The notes: generated by a model from the sequence alone, not told the origin. Shown: positions 19,821 to 28,120, numbered from the stretch's first letter. The stretch: 36,706 bases of DNA from Candidatus Dojkabacteria bacterium (GCA_028696515.1 JAQVGX010000004.1:1-36706); one strand, 5' to 3'. Made by a program: numbers and translations.

Positions 19821-20627
19821 CTACCTGGTCAGACCCTCCCAAATCAGCTCAAATATCTGCCTCTGGCTTCTAGCAATTTCTGTGTTTTTAATCTCGATTC
19901 CGAAAATCTCATCCTCGTGCATACTGTAAAACGAGAAGAATTTGTCATAGATTATTGTATTATAGTTGATCTCCATTTTGGATTTGGGAATTGTGTGCAT
20001 TCTGTAGTTGGTATCAATATACTGTTTAACGTCTGTGAAACTTTTAGAAGATAAGGGACTATTCTGAATTTCTTTGTTATGTATTCCTCGGCGTATATAC
20101 TCAAATCTCAACTTCTCAGCGAAGGTGCGTCCTACATAATCATTCCACGTTCTGCATCCGTATCCAACAACTGGTTCTTTGCCTTCCGCTCGTAACGTAT
20201 TCCATAAAAGCTGTTTTATGCCGGATCTTCCCTCAAAGTAGAGAACTTCGGTTTTACTTCTTTTGTTTGCCTGAATTGAATTTAGATAACCTAACATTTC
20301 AGGAAAAACATGTTCTACTTTTTTCAGATTGTCGATTTTACCTGTAAGAATCATCTCAAGATTCCCGGGATTTTTTGCCTTTATAAGCATACCTCTTACC
20401 CCGACAACTTTTTCAAGAATGCCTTTTCTGATCAGAGATTCTACATATCTGTATATGCTTGTTTTTGGTATTTTTGTTTTTCTTGAAAGCTGGGTTGTTG
20501 AGAGGGAAGGGGACTTCAAGGTCTCAAGGTATATCTCGATCTCCTTTTCATCCAATCCAAGTTGTTTGAGGATTTTTATTACCTTTAATAGGTCCACAAT
20601 ACGGACGACTAATTGATTATATATCAT
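19821..20627 (-). CDS. TrmB-like transcriptional regulator (paralogue 2)
   Basis: ILKQLGLDEKEIEIYLETLKSPSLSTTQLSRKTKIPKTSIYRYVESLIRKGILEKV; C-terminal YFEGRSGIKQLLWNTL matches YYKGEDGIRQMIWNTL of paralogue 1. Confidence 0.83.
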   Translation of the reverse strand: MIYNQLVVRIVDLLKVIKILKQLGLDEKEIEIYLETLKSPSLSTTQLSRKTKIPKTSIYRYVESLIRKGILEKVVGVRGMLIKAKNPGNLEMILTGKIDNLKKVEHVFPEMLGYLNSIQANKRSKTEVLYFEGRSGIKQLLWNTLRAEGKEPVVGYGCRTWNDYVGRTFAEKLRFEYIRRGIHNKEIQNSPLSSKSFTDVKQYIDTNYRMHTIPKSKMEINYNTIIYDKFFSFYSMHEDEIFGIEIKNTEIARSQRQIFELIWEGLTR

Positions 20628-20684
20628 AAACTAGAATACAATATTCGTCAAGATTGTGGTCTCATGATTTGTTTTAACATTTAC

Positions 20685-20696
20685 AAAACTAGTTTT
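20685..20696. promoter_or_regulatory. Perfect palindrome AAAACTAGTTTT between divergent regulator and dehydrogenase gene (candidate operator)
   Basis: 12-bp palindrome in the 103-bp divergent intergenic region. Confidence 0.35.
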
Positions 20697-20730
20697 ATAG
20701 TTAGAGAGTTAAATTGTTAGATAGAATATT

Positions 20731-21645
20731 ATGACGGTAATCTTTATTGCGAAAAAGCTAAATATTTCTGAAAAACTAATTCAAGAGCTGGAAAAACATG
20801 CGGATATAGAATTTGTTGAAAAGGCAAGAGTTGATTTCGAAAAAATTAAGGCTTTGAGAAAACCCGGCGCCAAAATGCTGGCTCCGTTCCCAGAACCATT
20901 GGATTGGAAACTTCCCAATGCTATTCTCGATAATATTGCGGAATTAAAAGGTGTGTGTTTGTCTACGACTAGCTTCGACTGGGTAGATGGTGAATTCTTA
21001 AGGAGTAAGGGTATTCCACTTACAAATGTTCCCGGCTGTTCCACAAATGCAGTAGCTGAGGGAGCTATATTTATGATGGTTGCAGTTGCAAGAAGGCTGC
21101 CTATAATTTTAAACTGTAAGGAGTTCGATTATGTGCCTGAAAATGCTCTGGTTGAAGTATGTGGAAAGACAGCGGGCATTATCGGGCTTGGGAACATCGG
21201 AAGCAGAGTTGCAGAATTGGCAAAAAGTCTCGGAATGAATGTGGTTTACTGGTCCAGAAGCTCAAGAAACAGAAGGTTTAGATATCTGTGCTTAAAGAAA
21301 TTATTGAAGACAGCAGATTTTGTTTTTGTTTGTCTTGAGATGAATGAAGATACTGGGAATTTCATTTCGAGCAAAGAGATCAATTCTCTGAAAAATACTA
21401 CGGGTCTGGTGGACGTATCTCACAGAGGCGTTGTAGATTGGAAACATTTGGTAGAGCGGGTAGGGGAAGGAAAGCTATTTGGAGCAGCAAGTGATAATGC
21501 GGAGCAGAGGAACTATTCAGGTAATGTATTTGTAATGCCTCATGTAAACTGGTATACCAAGGAAACCTTGGAAGAGAAGAGTAGAATATGGGTGCAAAGT
21601 ATTTTGTCTGTGATAAAGGGGAAGCCAGAAAACAGAGTGAATTAG
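20731..21645 (+). CDS. D-2-hydroxyacid dehydrogenase-fold protein, paralogue 3 (partly degenerate active site)
   Basis: GKTAGIIGLGNIGSRVAELAKSLGM; DVSHRGVVD, ASDNAEQR, MPHVNWYTKE. Confidence 0.87.
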   Translation: MTVIFIAKKLNISEKLIQELEKHADIEFVEKARVDFEKIKALRKPGAKMLAPFPEPLDWKLPNAILDNIAELKGVCLSTTSFDWVDGEFLRSKGIPLTNVPGCSTNAVAEGAIFMMVAVARRLPIILNCKEFDYVPENALVEVCGKTAGIIGLGNIGSRVAELAKSLGMNVVYWSRSSRNRRFRYLCLKKLLKTADFVFVCLEMNEDTGNFISSKEINSLKNTTGLVDVSHRGVVDWKHLVERVGEGKLFGAASDNAEQRNYSGNVFVMPHVNWYTKETLEEKSRIWVQSILSVIKGKPENRVN

Positions 21646-21780
21646 CAACTGGATAATAGTTATATAATTGTTCAGCAGTTGTTTAACAGTCAAGTTGCAG
21701 AATGAGGCTTGATTTTTGAGAGGGCAGGACATATTGAATGGGTATAATTCTTGATCATCTCATCCAACTTCTTACAACAT

Positions 21781-21809
21781 TTGACAAGTCAACTTTATTT
21801 AGGTATCGT
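21781..21809 (+). promoter_or_regulatory. Putative promoter for the riboswitch transcript
   Basis: TTGACA (21781-21786), 17 bp, TATCGT (21804-21809); followed by TCAGCGA/TCGCTGA hairpin (21818-21849). Confidence 0.4.
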
Positions 21810-21876
21810 CTGATATGTCAGCGAAATTTCGGAAACGTAATGTCGCTGAAATGCTTTAACAACATTAAATATCTTT

Positions 21877-22019
21877 ATCTAAGGCAAGTAGTGGTAAAGT
21901 AGAACACTTTGGCTTTATCACGGGATCAAGATTTATTCCCGGGTGAAATTCCCTCACTGTGCCGCAACAGTTCCCTGCTACGCCAAGGCTTGGCAGGATT
22001 ACAGTCTGAAAACTTAGAT
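21877..22019 (+). ncRNA. Cobalamin (B12) riboswitch
   Basis: P1 stem ATCTAAG (21877-21883) / CTTAGAT (22013-22019); GGGTGAAATTCCCTCACTGTGCCGCAACAGT core with B12-box-like GCCGCAACAG; GGCAGGATTACAGTCTG 3' part. Confidence 0.87.
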
Positions 22020-22075
22020 GGAGATCATAAAAATTTCTCGAGCAAGAAAGTGGAGAACTAAGTTCAGAATGACAT

Positions 22076-22099
22076 AATCCTCTCTTGCGGAGGATTTTT
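22076..22099 (+). terminator. Intrinsic terminator acting as riboswitch expression platform
   Basis: AATCCTC (22076-22082) / GAGGATT (22090-22096) followed by TTTGTTT; loop TCTTGC is complementary to upstream GCAAGA (22042-22047). Confidence 0.7.
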
Positions 22100-22144
22100 G
22101 TTTATGTGTACACTCTGCCCGATTTATTTTTTATCATTTAATAT

Positions 22145-22654
22145 ATGGGCAACTTATTGGGGAAAATTGACTTCAAACAGCTTCGCTGGGGGATTCTTGC
22201 AGGAGTCATAACTGTAGGCTTTATGGCCTTGTCATATAAAGTCGGCTATGACAGGAAGAGCTGTAATGAGCTAGATTTGCTGGACAATCAAACTGCTGAG
22301 GTAACTGACTGGGAAGTAAATATTTATGTTAAGAAGGATTGCACTGATTTCGTTGAGGGGGTAGGTGTTGAGAATGGGAAGGAAATCAGTTCCTTCTGTA
22401 TAACTTTCGAAAAAGGAAAGACGGCATTTGACTATATGAAAAAACTAGCTGAAGAAAGCGAAGAATTCTCGTTCGATTATCAGGAGAGTGATTTTGGTAT
22501 ATTTGTATCATCTGTAAATAATTATCATCCTGACGTAAAAACTAAGTTTTGGGCATTTCTAGTAAATGGAGAGATGAGTATGGTTGGTGTAGGTGATTAT
22601 AAAGTTGTCCCTGGAGATAGGTTGACATTGGAGCTTGAAGATGTAGAATTCTAG
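22145..22654 (+). CDS. Membrane-anchored DUF4430 (transcobalamin-C-terminal-like) protein
   Basis: N-terminal TM; DFGIFVSSVNNYHPDVKTKFWAFLVNGEMSMVGVGDYKVVPGDRLTLEL is DUF4430-like; directly downstream of the cobalamin riboswitch. Confidence 0.8.
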   Translation: MGNLLGKIDFKQLRWGILAGVITVGFMALSYKVGYDRKSCNELDLLDNQTAEVTDWEVNIYVKKDCTDFVEGVGVENGKEISSFCITFEKGKTAFDYMKKLAEESEEFSFDYQESDFGIFVSSVNNYHPDVKTKFWAFLVNGEMSMVGVGDYKVVPGDRLTLELEDVEF

Positions 22655-22699
22655 AAATCCGAAATACGAGATTCGAAACTAGAAAAATTATGGTTAACC

Positions 22700-22815
22700 T
22701 GAATTACGAATTCGTGATTTTACTTATTTAACAGGTTGATTCGAATACAGGCTCGAGTAGCTTTGAAACCGAAGGTCAGGCAAATCAACCTTATTCAGAT
22801 TTGATTCGTAATTCA
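22700..22815. repeat. Nested inverted-repeat element between the DUF4430 gene and the ECF S gene
   Basis: Outer TGAATTACGAAT (22700-22711) / ATTCGTAATTCA (22804-22815); inner AGGTTGATT (22733-22741) / AATCAACCT (22783-22791). Confidence 0.75.
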
Positions 22816-22842
22816 AATTAGTTAATATTTTAGTAATTACCA

Positions 22843-23415
22843 ATGAAAGCTAGAGACATTCTTCTTGTAGTTGTATACGTAGGCTTAGGTGTGATGACGA
22901 GAACTGTGTGGCATGTAGCTCCTAACGTTGAATTTGTCACGGCATTAAGTATCGCCGGGGCGTTCTTTTTGCGTAAGAATTCTTCCTATGTGATACCTCT
23001 TGGCATCATGGTGATATCGGATCTTTTTATAGGAAATTCATCCATTTTTATATTTACCTGGTCTGCTTTTGGGCTGGCACATCTATCTGGAAAACTTATA
23101 AGAAGGGAATTTGCTGATAAATTCTTAGCTAGTTCTTCGAAGTTGATTAGGACATTACTTGTGTCCGAATTGGCTGGAGTAATTTTTACCTTATTTTTCT
23201 ATCTTTGGACAAATCTTGGGGTTGTTGTAGTATCAAACCTCTATCCCAAAACTTTCGATGGTCTACTGCTGAGCTATGAAATGGGTCTTCCGTTTCTACT
23301 CCCGCAACTGATTGGAAACATGATTATCGTTCCGGCGATATTTGTTGTGACAGAATTTGCATACAATAATGGATATAAATACTTGAAGAATATAAATTTG
23401 AAACTACAGAATTAG
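22843..23415 (+). CDS. ECF transporter S-component-like integral membrane protein
   Basis: Multi-TM 190 aa; MTRTVWHVAPNVEFVTALSIAGAFFLRKNSSYVIPLGIMVISDLFIGN pattern of ECF S/DUF6580-like proteins. Confidence 0.7.
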   Translation: MKARDILLVVVYVGLGVMTRTVWHVAPNVEFVTALSIAGAFFLRKNSSYVIPLGIMVISDLFIGNSSIFIFTWSAFGLAHLSGKLIRREFADKFLASSSKLIRTLLVSELAGVIFTLFFYLWTNLGVVVVSNLYPKTFDGLLLSYEMGLPFLLPQLIGNMIIVPAIFVVTEFAYNNGYKYLKNINLKLQN

Positions 23416-23418
23416 TTC

Positions 23419-23676
23419 TTAAGCTTCTAAGATGTTTTGGGAAGTAGATTGACGATCCAGGAAGATAGAAAAGATTCCTATCAAAGCTTGTCTGAAGGTA
23501 GCTAGTGTTTCACCGGCAAATTCAACTGCCTGGTTTGCTGCCTCTTCTGTTACTTGAATAACTCTTCCAGCCGCATGTACCAAGGCATCCTTGAGGTTCG
23601 ATATGCCGAATCTTATTCCTTCGTATGTTTCTGTGGGGCGAATAGGTACTAACATTTTGGTCTCTTGATATTCCAA
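23419..23676 (-). CDS. Small hypothetical protein
   Basis: 85-aa ORF, no strong family match by eye. Confidence 0.4.
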   Translation of the reverse strand: MEYQETKMLVPIRPTETYEGIRFGISNLKDALVHAAGRVIQVTEEAANQAVEFAGETLATFRQALIGIFSIFLDRQSTSQNILEA

Positions 23677-24085
23677 GATTATATCAAATTTTGCATTATA
23701 GGTTCAATAGCCAGGGAGAGGAGTTGAATTGAGGGAAAAAACAGCATGGAATTTTGTTTAAGGTGGGTTTTCAGTTGCTTTACTTTGATATTCTAGATCA
23801 AAAAGGATTCTAATTCTAACCATAAACTAGGTTAACATAATGATTATAAAGGTACATAGATGAGTAGAAAGCAAAATATATTTTTTTAAAACCCGATTTT
23901 TATGACAATTTCCAGTCTACGTGTGCTTGCTATTTTTGACTTTATGTAGTACCTTTATTTTGTGGTTCAGGAATCTGAGAAAGGGGATAAGTTTTTTATG
24001 ATTAAGATTCTTCACCACGACGTTAAGCAGATATAGTTAACTAGAAGTAGTGTTCTTTGCTTAACTTGTAAGTCGGAGAGCAATT

Positions 24086-25456
24086 GTGAAAAAGTTAACA
24101 CCCACTATAATAATAGTTCTTTTTCTACTATCACTATTTCCTGTTCAATCAAATGCTCAGGAAACAAAGTCTGTAAGCCTTTATCCTTCTGCAGATGCAA
24201 CTGTTGTGGACATAAGTGGAACGAACTATGGATCTGAGGCGACTTTGAAATGTCAAAATGATGCAGCAACATTTGCCACTTTCCTTATAAAATTTGATCT
24301 TTCTACGATTCCATCAAATGCAACCGTTCAATCTGCAACCTTATCTTTAAACCTGAACGATACAAATGGCAGCACGGTTACCTTGAATGCGTATAAGGTT
24401 ACCTCTACCTGGTCAGAAACTTCTGTTAGCGGGTCCTCGAAACCAGGTATAGATTTGGGGGTGGTTTATGGGGCTCAATCCGTCGGGGGGAGTTTGGGGA
24501 AAATTACTTTCTCTCAGGACTTCTCGGATTTGGTTGAGAATTGGCTTTCAAATCCTGCACTTAACCAAGGTTTGTATTTTGAATCAACAAAGTCTGCTGA
24601 TTATGAACATGTCTTTGGCAGCAAGGAAAGTTCAATTAAACCAACTCTTGCAATGACATACTCAGTTCCAGATGAAAATCCTCCAGTTATTTCAGATATC
24701 AGTACGAGCTTTCTTACTCAGACATCAGTGATAATTGAGTGGAAAACTGACGAAGAAGCAACAAGTTTTGTAGAATATGGTGAAAACCTATCTTATGGAA
24801 AGATAGCCGGAAGCGGAGAGTATACATCAAATCATAGTGTCCTTCTTTCGGAGCTTGAGAGTAATACAAAGTATCATTTTAAGGTTACAAGCGAGGATGC
24901 TTACGGTAACAAGTCCGAATCAGCAGATACAACTTTTAAAACAAAGGCCAAAAAAGATCCGCAAGAAGAGGCAAAGACAGAGGAGAATGTTTCAGATGAA
25001 ATATATCCTCCTTCAGGTCTTAAAATTGTTACTGGGGTTGAAGATGAGAAGTACTATGCTGAACTAGGCTGGCAGCATTCTGTTACAGAGGAGATTGATG
25101 GATATCGAATTTATCGAAGTGAAGAAGATAGAACTTCTTACGTTTTTCTGACTGAAGTAGGAAATGATAAAACGAGTTACAAAGATTTTGAGGTCGAAGA
25201 TGGAAAAACATACTTTTATGTTCTCAGAACTGTCAAAGGAGAACTTGAATCAAAAGATTCAAACGAGGAAGTAATCACAATTTACGGACCAGATGGACAG
25301 CCGAAAGAGAAAGACTTCAGTTTCTGGAAAGGATTTACTATTGTAAATCTCACCTTGTGGCCTGTTTTGGCGATAGCTTATGTTTTATACAAAAGAAAAC
25401 GGCAAGGAAAAAACTTGAGATTTAGAGGAGTTGGGAACAAAGAAATAAGAAAATAG
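24086..25456 (+). CDS. Secreted, C-terminally membrane-anchored DNRLRE plus fibronectin type III protein
   Basis: Signal peptide; SVSLYPSADATVVDISGTNYGSEATLKC...FLIKFDLSTIPSNATVQSATLSL (DNRLRE); two FN3-like segments; C-terminal TM; GTG start with GGAG upstream. Confidence 0.8.
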   Translation: MKKLTPTIIIVLFLLSLFPVQSNAQETKSVSLYPSADATVVDISGTNYGSEATLKCQNDAATFATFLIKFDLSTIPSNATVQSATLSLNLNDTNGSTVTLNAYKVTSTWSETSVSGSSKPGIDLGVVYGAQSVGGSLGKITFSQDFSDLVENWLSNPALNQGLYFESTKSADYEHVFGSKESSIKPTLAMTYSVPDENPPVISDISTSFLTQTSVIIEWKTDEEATSFVEYGENLSYGKIAGSGEYTSNHSVLLSELESNTKYHFKVTSEDAYGNKSESADTTFKTKAKKDPQEEAKTEENVSDEIYPPSGLKIVTGVEDEKYYAELGWQHSVTEEIDGYRIYRSEEDRTSYVFLTEVGNDKTSYKDFEVEDGKTYFYVLRTVKGELESKDSNEEVITIYGPDGQPKEKDFSFWKGFTIVNLTLWPVLAIAYVLYKRKRQGKNLRFRGVGNKEIRK

Positions 25457-25780
25457 ATAGAAAGATAGTTTGTGCCACAGGCGCCTGCCTGTCGGCATAC
25501 AGGCACCCGCACATGGCAGGAGATAGTCAGATAGCTAGATGGTTATATGATTGACAGTTAGATATTGGAGATTGGTTGTTGCTAATTGATAGATGTATCT
25601 ATGCGCGGATAAATCTTCAAAAAAACTGCCCAACGAAATTAACTTACTTAGTTCACCGAATATACCGAATGCACCTAATATACATATCAACCACAAATAA
25701 CCTAGTAACAAAATGGTATGGATGGATGGATAGATAGTTAGACGGTTAGAGAATTAGATAGAAAAGTTGCTAGATGGAAA
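25451..25780. repeat. Low-complexity GATA/TAGA-rich intergenic region with GC-rich hairpin TGCCTGTCGGCATACAGGCA
   Basis: Hairpin TGCCTGT (25486-25492) / ACAGGCA (25499-25505); flanking degenerate GATAG/GGAT runs. Confidence 0.6.
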
Positions 25781-25783
25781 GGA

Positions 25784-28051
25784 TTACTTTACAAATTCCT
25801 TTATGATAGATTTTTTACTTTCGATCATTTCACCTATCTGTCCCTGATACAGTACTTTACCGCCATTTATTCCTCCTTTCGGGCCCAATTCAACTATCCA
25901 GTCTGCATTCTTGATCACCTCAATGTTATGTTCTACTATTATTATGGTGTTGCCTAAATCTACTATTTTGTGTACCAAAGACATCAGCTTGTCAATATCA
26001 TACATGTGAAGTCCGACAGTTGGCTCATCAAGGATCAGAAGATCTCCCTTATTGCCCAGATACTTACACAGTTTGATTCTTTGACATTCCCCGCCCGAGA
26101 GATGTGTAGCTTCCTGACCTATCTTCATGTAGCCCAGCCCGACTTCTTCCAGAAGTTTTGACTTTGCTAGAACTTCTTTTGAGCTAAATACTCGCTTCAA
26201 CTCATTGACTTGAAGAGCCATTATTTGAGCCATATCCAGCTCTTTATATCTAATATTTTCTAACACTTCCTTTTTATATCTTGTCCCCTTACACCTGCTG
26301 CATACTATTTCAACATCTTCCAGAAAGTTCATGTCAATCTTAATCAAGCCCTGTCCCTTACATTTATCGCAGCCGCCGATTGAGTTAAAAGAGAGGAGGG
26401 CTTTAGAGCAGTTGAGCTTTTTAGCTATTTCGTTTCTGATGCTGTCAAAAAGACCTGTGTATGTTGCCGGATTTGATCTGGAAGTTTTTCCGATAGATGT
26501 CTGATCGATAAGAACGGTTTGTGGAACTCTGCCCATAATTTCTTCTATTAGACTGCTTTTACCGGCTCCGGACGCTCCTACAATCAAATTAAGAGCATTT
26601 TGAGCTATTTTTACATCGATGTTCTTTAGGTTATTCTTCTTGAGATTGGAGAAGCTTATCAGCTTATTGGCTGATCGGCTTTGGCTCTTATTAGTTGAAG
26701 ACACGGATCCTTTAAGATATCTTGCTGTGAGGCTGTCCTGCTTCATAAATTCATTAGAGGAGCCACTAGCTACCACTTTCCCGCCGGCAAGACCTGCTTT
26801 AGGTCCTATATCTATGATAAAATCTGCACTTCTGATTACTTCTTTATCGTGTTCGACAACAATAACCGTGTTCCCCTTGTCCCTTAGTCTTCTTAACAGC
26901 CGTATGATTCTATCTATATCTCTCGGATGCATACCGATCGTTGGCTCATCTAGGATATAAAGCATTTCAACCAGATTGATACCGAGATGCTTAGCCAATT
27001 TAAGTCTTTGAGACTCTCCTCCTGATAGGGTAGGAATAGGCCTGTTAAGACTTAAGTATCCAAGCCCGATATCTATCAGCCGGCGGACTCTTTTTCGCAT
27101 TGAGCTGATGAGCTCTTGAGCCTGTTGGCTTCTGAGATTTGTAAGCAGGTCGTTCAGTTCATCTAGCGTAAGTGCAGCAATATCAGCAATATCCCGTCCT
27201 AGGATCTTTTTAGTTAGCGCCTTTTCACTTAAGAGCTTTCCATTACATTTCGGGCACTCTCTTCTAATGTACAAGTTCTTGTCATAGTCAAGTAGATCCC
27301 TATTTTTTTCCATTTTCCTGCCATCGCTTCTTTTTTTTAGTCTTTTGATCGACTTTACCATGCCCCTAAATGTTGAGTAAGATAGACCTCGTGCTTTATA
27401 TTCAGGAACTTGCACCTTTACGGGATCAGAGTAAAGTAGCAGATTCATTTCTTCTTTTGAGAAGTTCTTGAGCTTTTTATCCAAGTTAAAGAAGCCGGTA
27501 GCTTTCAATATCTTGATACCAAAGCTATCGGGAGACAGTCTTTTCCAAAGAACTCCTCCTTCATTTATTGATCTGTTCAGATCGAGCAGATTACCAATAT
27601 TTACTTCTAGAATGAAGCCCAAACCCTTGCATTTGGGGCAGGCTCCTTTAGGGTTGTTGTACGAGAAGTGGCCGGCACTAAGCCTTGGTCTGTCAGGAGT
27701 TGATATTCTTGAGAATAAAAGTCTTAGATAAGTATAGATCTCGCTGTATGTGCCTACTGTTGAGCGAGGGTTGTTGCCAAGTCTTTTTTGCTCGATTGCA
27801 ATAGACGGAGAGAGTCCTGAGATTGATCGAACTTTCGGCTTTTTCATTTTGACAAAGTCTTTCCGTGAATAAGTTGAGATTGACTCAAGATATTCAAGCT
27901 GTGCCTGGGCAAATATTGTGTCAAAGGCCAAGCTTGTCTTGCCGGATCCGGATAAGCCCGTAATGACAGTAACCTTATTTCTTGGGATGTCGATATCGAT
28001 ACTTTTTAAATTGTTAGTGCAGACTCCTCGAAGGGAGATGTAGTTGTTCAT
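25784..28051 (-). CDS. uvrA: UvrA-like ABC ATPase, short UvrA2-type (755 aa)
   Basis: Walker A GLSGSGKTSLAFDTIFAQ and GASGAGKSSLIEEI; signatures LSGGESQRLKLAKHLG and LSGGECQRIKLCKYLG; zinc motifs CPKC, CDKC/CSRC. Shorter than canonical UvrA. Confidence 0.9.
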   Translation of the reverse strand: MNNYISLRGVCTNNLKSIDIDIPRNKVTVITGLSGSGKTSLAFDTIFAQAQLEYLESISTYSRKDFVKMKKPKVRSISGLSPSIAIEQKRLGNNPRSTVGTYSEIYTYLRLLFSRISTPDRPRLSAGHFSYNNPKGACPKCKGLGFILEVNIGNLLDLNRSINEGGVLWKRLSPDSFGIKILKATGFFNLDKKLKNFSKEEMNLLLYSDPVKVQVPEYKARGLSYSTFRGMVKSIKRLKKRSDGRKMEKNRDLLDYDKNLYIRRECPKCNGKLLSEKALTKKILGRDIADIAALTLDELNDLLTNLRSQQAQELISSMRKRVRRLIDIGLGYLSLNRPIPTLSGGESQRLKLAKHLGINLVEMLYILDEPTIGMHPRDIDRIIRLLRRLRDKGNTVIVVEHDKEVIRSADFIIDIGPKAGLAGGKVVASGSSNEFMKQDSLTARYLKGSVSSTNKSQSRSANKLISFSNLKKNNLKNIDVKIAQNALNLIVGASGAGKSSLIEEIMGRVPQTVLIDQTSIGKTSRSNPATYTGLFDSIRNEIAKKLNCSKALLSFNSIGGCDKCKGQGLIKIDMNFLEDVEIVCSRCKGTRYKKEVLENIRYKELDMAQIMALQVNELKRVFSSKEVLAKSKLLEEVGLGYMKIGQEATHLSGGECQRIKLCKYLGNKGDLLILDEPTVGLHMYDIDKLMSLVHKIVDLGNTIIIVEHNIEVIKNADWIVELGPKGGINGGKVLYQGQIGEMIESKKSIIKEFVK

Positions 28052-28120
28052 TATTTTTTGAGCAAATAAGCTTATGAGCTATTTGGCTTATCGGCTTTTC
28101 AGCTTAATTATTATGTACAA

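Noticed and set aside
20731-21645. Paralogue 3 as an ordinary active dehydrogenase
   Set aside because: It keeps the catalytic His and has an Arg one residue off and a Glu two residues off, so activity cannot be excluded, but the canonical positions are His and Arg; treated as degenerate pending structure.
24468-25067. Same-strand alternate-frame ORFs 24468-24656 and 24837-25067
   Set aside because: Embedded in the DNRLRE/FN3 gene; composition is that of an out-of-frame reading.
25451-25780. Possible CRISPR array from repeated GATAG/TAGAT units
   Set aside because: Units are short, degenerate and irregularly spaced; no constant repeat/unique spacer structure and no cas genes.
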